5,174 nt of DNA from JAJKIP01 sp040509055 (GTDB taxonomy: Bacteria; Bacteroidota; Bacteroidia; Chitinophagales; Chitinophagaceae): positions 1 through 5,174 of the forward strand of contig JBEVLT010000295.1 of NCBI GenBank assembly GCA_040509055.1, written 5' to 3'. Each line of letters begins with the position of its first letter. The first letter of the stretch is position 1. The notes beneath the pieces are model-generated. The model made no database searches. It saw only the letters and a list, made by a program, of their open reading frames with translations, and was not told the origin of the DNA. Position numbers and translations under genes: made by a program. Positions 1 to 5,174 of the stretch are shown here, piece by piece.

Positions 1-13
1 TAAACTATAATCA

Positions 14-40
14 GGAAAGGGTTTGTTATGCATCCTTTCC
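14..40 (-). terminator. Weak hairpin overlapping the secA stop codon, possible terminator
   Basis: A perfect 7-bp inverted repeat, GGAAAGG (14-20) and CCTTTCC (34-40), surrounds a 13-base loop that contains the secA stop codon. On the minus-strand RNA the 3' arm is followed by UGAUUAUAGUUUA, which is AT-rich without an uninterrupted U tract. The stem has only four G-C pairs, and the window ends 13 bases later, so a stronger terminator could lie just outside. This is a tentative call. Confidence 0.25.
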
Positions 41-3000
41 GTGGCACTGTTTATACTTCTTGCCGCTGCCACAGGGGCAGGGATCGTTCCGGCCGATCTT
101 GGGACCTACTTTCACCGGCTCCTGCTTTACGGCTACATCGCCCTCAAACTGGTCGCGTTCGTTAGCAGCATAGTCCTGGCCGGCGGCATCGATTTCTTCT
201 TTATTTGCCTTCATCCGGCTATAGTCGGTCTTTTGCACCCGTGCTTCTTTGACCGGTGCATTTTCCTGCTGTGCCGGCAGCGAAGCATGGCTGAGGAACG
301 ATACAATATCCTTGTTGACTTCCGCCGTCATGTTCTTAAACTGCTGGAAGGCTTCCACCTTGTAGATCACCAGCGGGTCTTTTTGCTCCAGGTAGGCCGT
401 TTGCACACTTTGCTTCAGGTCGTCCATGGCCCGCAGGTGCTCTTTCCATGCATCGTCGATAACCACCAGCGTGATGGTTTTTTCCAGTGCATTGGCCAGT
501 TCCGTACCATTTGAATTGAGTGTTTTTTCCAGCGATACGAGCACATTCAGCCCTTTCCGGCCATCGGTAAAAGGAACCATCACATTCTCGATATGCGCAC
601 CCTGCGTGAGACGGATGTTTTTAAATACAGGGGTGGCATTTTTCGCCAGTTCCTCCTTGCGGTGCGTATAATGCTCGATGGCTTCTGTGTACAACCTATC
701 CGTGAGTGAATTGACATCGCTTCTTTTGAATTCCTCTTCGTCGATCTTCGTATCCAGGCCGAAGTTCACAATACAGGCCATCTTGAAGCCTTCAAAATCT
801 TCCTGGGATTTGAAGCCGCCCACCAGCTCTTCAGCCACTACCGAAAATGCATTATCGATATCCAGCGCCAGGCGCTCGCCAAACAAGGCGTGCTGGCGTT
901 TGCCATATACACCGTTCCGCTGAGCATTCATTACGTCATCGTATTCCAATAGCCGCTTACGGATACCAAAGTTGTTTTCTTCTACTTTTTTCTGTGCCCG
1001 CTGGATGCTGTTGCTGATCATGCTGTGCTGGATCACATCGCCTTCTTTGTAGCCCAGCTTATCCATCAGGGAAGCGATGCGCTCGCTGCCAAACATCCGC
1101 ATCAGGTCGTCTTCCAGCGATACATAGAACTGCGAAGTGCCCGGGTCGCCCTGGCGGCCGGCACGGCCACGCAGCTGCCTGTCCACCCGCCGGCTTTCGT
1201 GCCGTTCCGTACCGATGATGGCCAGCCCGCCGGCTTCCTTTACACCTGGCCCGAGCTTGATATCCGTACCACGGCCGGCCATGTTGGTGGCAATGGTCAC
1301 GGCGCCGGCTAATCCGGCTTCCGCCACTACCTGGGCCTCCTTGGAGTGCTGCTTTGCGTTCAGTACATTATGCGGGATCTTTTTTTGCTGCAGCATGCGG
1401 CCCAGCAGCTCACTTATCTCAACCGACGTGGTACCTACGAGTACAGGCCTTCCTGCATTGCGCAATATTTCTATTTCATCGATAACTGACTTGTATTTTT
1501 CCCGCTTGGTCTTGTACACCAGGTCCTGCTTGTCATTGCGGATCATCGGGATATTAGTGGGGATCGCCACCACATCCAGCTTGTAAATGCTCCACAGCTC
1601 TCCTGCTTCCGTTTCGGCCGTACCGGTCATACCGGCCAGCTTGTGATACATCCTGAAATAGTTCTGCAGCGTGATAGTCGCATATGTTTGTGTAGCTGCC
1701 TCGATCTTTACGTTTTCCTTGGCTTCGATTGCCTGGTGCAGTCCGTCGCTGTAGCGGCGGCCATCCAGGATACGGCCTGTTTGTTCGTCTACGATCTTGA
1801 TGGCTCCATCCATTACTACGTATTCCACGTCTTTCTGGAACAGGGCATAAGCTTTCAGCAGCTGCTGCACGGTGTGGATACGGTCGGCTTTCTGGGCATA
1901 GTCACCCAGGATCGCTTCCTTTTGCTGCAGCTTGTTTTCTGCAGGCTCACCGCTTTTTTCCACTTCAGCTAACCGTACGCCGATGTCGGGCAGCACAAAG
2001 AACTCGGGGTCTTCGCCGGCGCGGGTGATCATGGTCAATCCCTTCTCTGTGAGGTCGACCGAATTTTGTTTTTCATCGATGTGGAACAGCAGTTCTTCGT
2101 CCACGATATGCATATTGCGCTGCTGGTCCTGCAGGTAATGGTTTTCAGCCTTCTGCATTTTCACCTTCATGCCGGGCTCGCTCAGGAACTTGATCAGCGG
2201 CCCGTACTTGGGCAATCCGCGGTAGGCACGGAAAAGATGCAATCCCCCGGTTTTGGGGTCATCGTCACCTTTTTCGATCAATTTACGGGCTTCGTTGAGC
2301 GAGTTGCGCACGATGCGCTCCTGCTCCTGCACCAGTTGCTGTATCCTCGGTTTGTGTATGTGAAATTGCTGGTCATCGCCTTTGGGTACCGGGCCTGAAA
2401 TGATCAGGGGGGTCCTGGCATCGTCGATCAGTACCGAGTCTACTTCATCCACCATGGCAAAGTGGTGCTTGCGCTGTACCATCTCGTCCGGGGAGTGTAC
2501 CATGTTGTCGCGGAGATAGTCGAAGCCGAATTCATTATTGGTACCATAGGTAATATCGGCCAGGTAAGCCTGTCTGCGGGCGTCGCTGTTGGGCTGGTGT
2601 TTGTCGATGCAGTCTACCTTCAGCCCCAGCCATTCGAATACGGTTCCGTTCCATTCCTGGTCGCGGCGGGCCAGGTAGTCGTTGACCGTTACGATATGCA
2701 CCCCTTCGCCAGGCAGCGCGTTCAGGTAAGCAGGCAGGGTAGATACCAGTGTTTTACCTTCACCGGTTGCCATTTCCGCGATCTTGCCGGAGTGCAGCAC
2801 AGCGCCGCCGATCAACTGCACGTCGTAATGCACCATGTTCCAGGTGACTTCGCCGCCGGCAGCCGTCCAGGTATTTTTATAGATCGCCTGGTCGCCTTCG
2901 ATCCGGATATAATTCTTTTTTACGCTCAGGTCGCGGTCGAGTTGCGTAGCCGTAGAAACGAGTTCTGCGTTTTCCTTGAACCGCCGGGCTGTTTCCTTCA

Positions 3001-3346
3001 CTACGGCAAATGCTTCAGGCAGGATATCGTTCAGAATTTCCTCGATTTTTTTGTCGCGGTCTTTTTTCAGTTTATCTACCTGCTGGTAGATGGCATCCTT
3101 GCCGGTCAGGTCGTTAAAGGGAAGCTCCTCGGCCTCTTTGTTGCGGGTGATGATCTCTTCGTCGGTTTCGCGCAGGTACTCTTTGATACGCTGCCGGAAT
3201 TCCTGGGTTTTCTGGCGGAGTTCATCGTTCGTGAGCCCTGAGCAGGCGGTGAAATGCTGGTTGACCTTTTCTACCACAGGAGCGATCTTCTTTACGTCCT
3301 TGTCCGATTTGCTGCCGCCGAAAATTTTGGAAATGATGCCAAACAT
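26..3346 (-). CDS. secA: Preprotein translocase ATPase subunit SecA (complete, 1106 aa)
   Basis: SecA is the cytoplasmic and membrane-peripheral motor that uses ATP to push unfolded preproteins through SecYEG. Landmarks in order: amphipathic N-terminus (MFGIISKIFGG); YDVQLIGG at 174-181; Walker A MATGEGKT at 192-199; TVNDYLARRD at 220-229; Walker B DEVD at 300-303; preprotein cross-linking domain about 319-535; MTGTA at 573-577; GTTSVE at 638-643; ATNMAGRGTDI at 686-696; motif VI QLRGRAGRQGD at 724-734; scaffold and wing domains about 757-950; two-helix finger with WKEHL at 967-971; and a C-terminal SEC-C zinc site (C1090, C1092, C1101, H1102). It is about 200 residues longer than E. coli SecA (901 aa). 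The extra residues sit mainly at about 55-100, 125-168, 330-415 and 903-950, as is usual for Bacteroidota SecA. The ATG start gives the expected N-terminus. No Shine-Dalgarno is seen. No frameshift or missing catalytic motif is visible. Identity is essentially certain. Confidence 0.99.
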   Translation of the reverse strand: MFGIISKIFGGSKSDKDVKKIAPVVEKVNQHFTACSGLTNDELRQKTQEFRQRIKEYLRETDEEIITRNKEAEELPFNDLTGKDAIYQQVDKLKKDRDKKIEEILNDILPEAFAVVKETARRFKENAELVSTATQLDRDLSVKKNYIRIEGDQAIYKNTWTAAGGEVTWNMVHYDVQLIGGAVLHSGKIAEMATGEGKTLVSTLPAYLNALPGEGVHIVTVNDYLARRDQEWNGTVFEWLGLKVDCIDKHQPNSDARRQAYLADITYGTNNEFGFDYLRDNMVHSPDEMVQRKHHFAMVDEVDSVLIDDARTPLIISGPVPKGDDQQFHIHKPRIQQLVQEQERIVRNSLNEARKLIEKGDDDPKTGGLHLFRAYRGLPKYGPLIKFLSEPGMKVKMQKAENHYLQDQQRNMHIVDEELLFHIDEKQNSVDLTEKGLTMITRAGEDPEFFVLPDIGVRLAEVEKSGEPAENKLQQKEAILGDYAQKADRIHTVQQLLKAYALFQKDVEYVVMDGAIKIVDEQTGRILDGRRYSDGLHQAIEAKENVKIEAATQTYATITLQNYFRMYHKLAGMTGTAETEAGELWSIYKLDVVAIPTNIPMIRNDKQDLVYKTKREKYKSVIDEIEILRNAGRPVLVGTTSVEISELLGRMLQQKKIPHNVLNAKQHSKEAQVVAEAGLAGAVTIATNMAGRGTDIKLGPGVKEAGGLAIIGTERHESRRVDRQLRGRAGRQGDPGTSQFYVSLEDDLMRMFGSERIASLMDKLGYKEGDVIQHSMISNSIQRAQKKVEENNFGIRKRLLEYDDVMNAQRNGVYGKRQHALFGERLALDIDNAFSVVAEELVGGFKSQEDFEGFKMACIVNFGLDTKIDEEEFKRSDVNSLTDRLYTEAIEHYTHRKEELAKNATPVFKNIRLTQGAHIENVMVPFTDGRKGLNVLVSLEKTLNSNGTELANALEKTITLVVIDDAWKEHLRAMDDLKQSVQTAYLEQKDPLVIYKVEAFQQFKNMTAEVNKDIVSFLSHASLPAQQENAPVKEARVQKTDYSRMKANKEEIDAAGQDYAANERDQFEGDVAVKQEPVKVGPKIGRNDPCPCGSGKKYKQCHGKDA

Positions 3347-3379
3347 GATTGGGTATTATGAGATATTGATAGCCCCGGA

Positions 3380-3417
3380 TGACCGGAAGCTGTGAATAAT
3401 GGAATTTACCCCGGTCA
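3380..3417 (-). repeat. Inverted repeat in the secA 5' leader (TGACCGG/CCGGTCA)
   Basis: A perfect 7-bp inverted repeat, TGACCGG at 3380-3386 and CCGGTCA at 3411-3417, encloses 24 bases. It falls inside the predicted secA leader, between the -7 box and the start codon, ending about 33 bases before the ATG. It could form a leader hairpin or a protein-binding site. A 7-bp match at this spacing can also arise by chance in CCGG-rich DNA such as this. No known riboswitch or SecM-like arrest peptide was recognised. Confidence 0.25.
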
Positions 3418-3461
3418 AAAAGGGTGCTATACCTGACGATAAGCCATTTTGACAGGGACAG

Positions 3462-3469
3462 CAAAGATA
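3462..3469 (-). promoter_or_regulatory. Putative secA promoter, Bacteroidota -7 box (TATCTTTG)
   Basis: Read on the minus strand, this site is TATCTTTG, an exact match to the Bacteroidota primary sigma factor -7 consensus TAnnTTTG. It lies in the ABC permease-secA gap, downstream of the presumed ABC terminator and about 115 bases before the secA ATG. Transcription from it would start near 3455 and give a leader of roughly 110 bases. No convincing -33 element (TTTG-like) is found at the usual spacing of about 19-21 bases; the nearest T-rich bases are at 3494-3496, a few bases too far. The consensus is established for the phylum, but use of this site is inferred from position and motif alone. 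Confidence 0.55.
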
Positions 3470-3512
3470 ATGCTTCCGGCCGACAGCGACGGGGAACGAT
3501 GTGTTAATATAG

Positions 3513-3556
3513 GCGTCCGGCAACAGGGTACCGGACGCTGCCGGCGAACCGGTCAG
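3513..3556 (-). terminator. Tandem hairpins at the end of the ABC operon, possible terminator
   Basis: On the transcribed minus strand two hairpins lie back to back. The first (3538-3556) has the stem CUG(A)CCGG/CCGGCAG with a UUCG loop and one bulged A; the permease stop codon TGA is in its 5' arm. The second (3513-3538) is a perfect 8-bp stem, GCGTCCGG/CCGGACGC, with a 10-base loop. The two share the base at 3538, so they would compete for that one position. The second is followed by CTATATTAAC, which is AT-rich but lacks a true run of T. This fits a modest intrinsic terminator separating the exporter operon from secA. The missing T tract leaves read-through or an mRNA-stabilising role possible. 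Confidence 0.45.
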
Positions 3557-4299
3557 GCCTGGATACGTTTGAACCGGTAAATGGAAAAATAAAACAGCAA
3601 CAGGAGGGTAGCCGACATCACGGCCAGATCGGTAGCCAGCCCGAAATGGCTTTGGTTGACCAGCGTGGCGCGCATGGCATCTACCGCGTAGGTAAGCGGG
3701 TTTACCGTGGCAATGGCTCTCATCACAGGAGGCACATTGTCCAGCGGAAACAGGGCGCTGGACAGAAAAAACAGCGGGATCACCAGGAAATTGGTAATGG
3801 CCATGAATCCCTGCATATCGTTCACGATCGCACCGATGCCGGAGCTGAAACTCACCATGGTCAGCGACAGTATGGCCATGACCAGCAGGGTCACCGGCAG
3901 CATACTCCAGCTATAGGGATGAAAACCAAACAGCAGCGCAATAACAAAAAGTACGATGCCCTGCAGCACAGCGATGGTAGCGCCACCCAGCGAACCGCCG
4001 AGCATCACTTTCAGCCTTGATACAGGCGCCACCAGCGTTTCCTTTAAAAACCCAAACTGTTTGTCCCACATGATGTTTACGCCCCAGAAAATAGAAGTAA
4101 ACAGGATGGTTTGCGCCACCACACCCGGTACGATAAACTGAACATAGCTGCCACGGCCTGCCTGCTGAAACAGGGCATTGAACCCGAAGCCAAGGGTGAG
4201 GAAATACACCAGGGGCTGTACCACGCTGAGTATCATTCTAAGGCCTGATCTCCGGTACCGCTTCATCTGGCGCAGCCACAGAATATAAATGATATGCAT
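3553..4299 (-). CDS. ABC-2 type transporter permease (DrrB/NodJ/YadH-like), 248 aa
   Basis: This is the membrane subunit of an ABC exporter, expected to form a dimer in the inner membrane and pair with the ATPase encoded just upstream. Six hydrophobic segments are visible at about residues 21-43, 55-77, 105-126, 133-155, 166-187 and 223-242. A basic N-terminus (RQMKRYRRSGLR) precedes the first, and a basic C-terminus (YRFKRIQA) suggests a cytoplasmic end. The ABC-2 family signature is clear in the fifth-helix region: FLSSALFPLDNVPP at 178-191 followed by NPLTYAVDAMR at 200-210. The length of about 250 aa is normal for DrrB, NodJ and YadH-type permeases. The ATG lies 26 bases past the ATPase stop, so the two are almost surely one operon. 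The upstream sequence is A-rich with no Shine-Dalgarno. Family members export antibiotics, lipo-oligosaccharides or polysaccharides, and nothing here identifies the substrate. The lack of partner glycan-synthesis genes in view leaves a drug or lipid exporter as likely as any other. Confidence 0.93.
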   Translation of the reverse strand: MHIIYILWLRQMKRYRRSGLRMILSVVQPLVYFLTLGFGFNALFQQAGRGSYVQFIVPGVVAQTILFTSIFWGVNIMWDKQFGFLKETLVAPVSRLKVMLGGSLGGATIAVLQGIVLFVIALLFGFHPYSWSMLPVTLLVMAILSLTMVSFSSGIGAIVNDMQGFMAITNFLVIPLFFLSSALFPLDNVPPVMRAIATVNPLTYAVDAMRATLVNQSHFGLATDLAVMSATLLLLFYFSIYRFKRIQA

Positions 4300-4325
4300 A
4301 AGTCGTTTTTAGTGTTGGGAATGGT

Positions 4326-5129
4326 TTAACGCCGGTTGGCAATCACCCGGCGGATCATGTCTTTTTTACTATCGCCTGCATCCAGGCTTTCATCACGTAC
4401 ACCCTTGCCTGTCAGCGCCAGGTAGGCCTGTTCCAGGTTGTCGGTTACCGTGAGCTTTTTCAGCTCCTCTGTGGTGCCGGATGCCACTATTTTGCCATGG
4501 TCGATGATGGCAATGCGGCCGGCGATAGCTTCTGCTTCGCCCAGGTAGTGCGTGGTGAAGAAAATCGTCATGCCTTCGGCTTCATTCATCCGGCTGATGT
4601 AGTTCCACAGCAGGTTACGTGTCTGCGCATCCAGGCCCAGCGTAGGTTCGTCCAGGAACAGGATTTTGGGGTGGTGCAGCAGGCCTCTTGCTATTTCCAG
4701 CCGGCGCTTCATACCGCCGGAAAAGGTTTTTACCCGCGAGTCCCGCCTGTCCCATAGTTCCACCAGCGTCATCAGTTCCTGTATCCGCTCCCGCATGAGT
4801 TTTTTATCCACGCCGTACAGTACGGCATGAAGCTCCAGGTTTTCGTAAGCGGTGAGTTCGTCATCGAGGCTGGGGTCCTGGAATACGATGCCGAATATCT
4901 TACGGGCGGCATCCTGCTCCCTGACCACGTCATGGTCCGCGAGAAACAGCGATCCTTCGGTCGGCAGCAGCAGGGTCGTGAGCATTTTGATGGTAGTGCT
5001 TTTACCGGCGCCGTTTGGTCCCAGAAAGGCGAATATTTCGCCGGCCTGTACGTCAAAGCTCACGTCATTAACGGCCACCACCTCTTTAAATCGCTTTGAT
5101 ACATTTTTTACGGATATGATCGGTTCCAT
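4326..5129 (-). CDS. ABC transporter ATP-binding protein (DrrA/NodI/CcmA-type), 267 aa
   Basis: This is the cytoplasmic nucleotide-binding subunit that powers the ABC-2 exporter. All the motifs needed for ATP hydrolysis are present: Walker A GPNGAGKST at 37-45; Q-loop VFQD with Q84; signature FSGGMKRR at 136-143; Walker B ILFLDEP at 156-162 with catalytic E161; D-loop GLD at 165-167; and switch histidine H194 in TTH. The SGGMKRRLEIARGL signature and the PTLGLD context are typical of the DrrA/NodI-like group that pairs with ABC-2 permeases. The region after residue 225 is a short, polar tail of about 40 residues ending in basic residues (VIANRR). It is shorter than the C-terminal domain of DrrA or NodI, which exceed 300 aa. 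The ATG start at 5129 gives MEPIISVKNVSKRF, the usual first strand of the domain, and lies after an A-rich stretch (CGAAAAAT) rather than a Shine-Dalgarno. It is the first gene of the operon. Function is certain at family level; the substrate is unknown. Confidence 0.97.
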   Translation of the reverse strand: MEPIISVKNVSKRFKEVVAVNDVSFDVQAGEIFAFLGPNGAGKSTTIKMLTTLLLPTEGSLFLADHDVVREQDAARKIFGIVFQDPSLDDELTAYENLELHAVLYGVDKKLMRERIQELMTLVELWDRRDSRVKTFSGGMKRRLEIARGLLHHPKILFLDEPTLGLDAQTRNLLWNYISRMNEAEGMTIFFTTHYLGEAEAIAGRIAIIDHGKIVASGTTEELKKLTVTDNLEQAYLALTGKGVRDESLDAGDSKKDMIRRVIANRR

Positions 5130-5146
5130 ATTTTTCGTATGAGGTA

Positions 5147-5160
5147 TAAAAGTACTTTTG
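5147..5160. promoter_or_regulatory. Palindrome with opposed -7-like boxes upstream of the ABC operon
   Basis: Bases 5148-5159 form the perfect 12-base palindrome AAAAGTACTTTT. Because of this symmetry the site reads on the minus strand as TACTTTTA (5147-5154), one base off the Bacteroidota -7 consensus TAnnTTTG and pointing into the ABC operon. On the plus strand it reads as TACTTTTG (5153-5160), an exact match pointing out of the window. The minus-strand element would give a very short leader of about 10 bases before the ATPase ATG at 5129. The site may be a promoter, two overlapping divergent promoters, or an operator. The -33 regions cannot be judged this close to the window edge. Confidence 0.35.
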
Positions 5161-5174
5161 AGTGGCCGGATCGT

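Noticed and set aside
23..514. Plus-strand open frame of 163 codons opposite the secA 3' end, starting with a hydrophobic signal-like stretch
   Set aside because: It is the reverse complement of the conserved SEC-C and finger regions of secA. The hydrophobic and Cys-rich look comes from antisense reading. There is no independent evidence for expression.
2462..3241. Plus-strand open frame of 259 codons antisense to the 5' third of secA
   Set aside because: It lies wholly inside the certain secA gene, its predicted protein shows no recognisable domain, and it is explained by base and codon bias on the opposite strand.
3222..3464. Minus-strand frame of 80 codons upstream of and overlapping the secA start, considered as a SecM-like leader peptide
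   Set aside because: Its only start is a TTG lying within the predicted -7 promoter box, so it would not be on the transcript. It runs about 125 bases into secA out of frame and has no signal peptide or arrest-like motif.
3646..4020. Plus-strand open frame rich in His and Gln opposite the ABC permease
   Set aside because: The His/Gln-rich composition is an antisense shadow of the hydrophobic permease codons. No known domain.
3553..5129. Assignment of the ABC pair as GldA/GldF of the gliding machinery
   Set aside because: No GldG-like gene is adjacent, and the permease signature (FLSSALFPLDNVPP, NPLTYAVDAMR) fits DrrB/NodJ/YadH-type permeases better.
1..5174. CRISPR arrays, tRNA or rRNA genes, insertion sequences, integrase sites
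   Set aside because: No regularly spaced direct repeats, tRNA-like cloverleaf, rRNA sequence, transposase motif or terminal inverted repeats were seen; the coding density is about 94 percent with three intact genes.

Overview
This window looks like a piece of a Bacteroidota chromosome, probably a Chitinophaga-like member of Chitinophagia/Sphingobacteriia. Four things suggest this. The SecA is about 1,100 residues long and carries lineage-style insertions. Candidate promoter elements resemble the Bacteroidota -7 box TAnnTTTG. None of the three genes has a clear Shine-Dalgarno sequence. Base composition is moderate (roughly half G+C, by eye). The genus is an inference from gene style, not a database match.

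All three genes are complete and lie on the minus strand, so transcription runs from right to left. At the right end is a two-gene ABC-2 type exporter operon: an ATPase (4326-5129), then, after a 25-base gap, its six-helix membrane partner (3553-4299). The 206-base gap between the permease and secA holds two tandem hairpins that could end the ABC transcript, a good -7 promoter element for secA, and a leader of about 110 bases with an inverted repeat. The rest of the window (26-3346) is secA, the ATPase motor of the general protein export pathway. A weak hairpin overlaps its stop codon.

The two units act independently as far as can be seen. SecA drives unfolded preproteins through SecYEG. The ABC pair would export a small hydrophobic compound, lipid or glycan; the substrate cannot be read from the sequence. 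The hairpins and separate promoter suggest that secA is its own transcription unit.

This is mostly ordinary core sequence. I found no mobile element, CRISPR array, tRNA, rRNA or new system. The points worth a second look are a 12-base palindrome with opposed -7-like elements upstream of the ABC operon, a shifted aromatic residue at the SecA two-helix finger tip, the SecA insertions, and the hairpins around the permease stop and in the secA leader.
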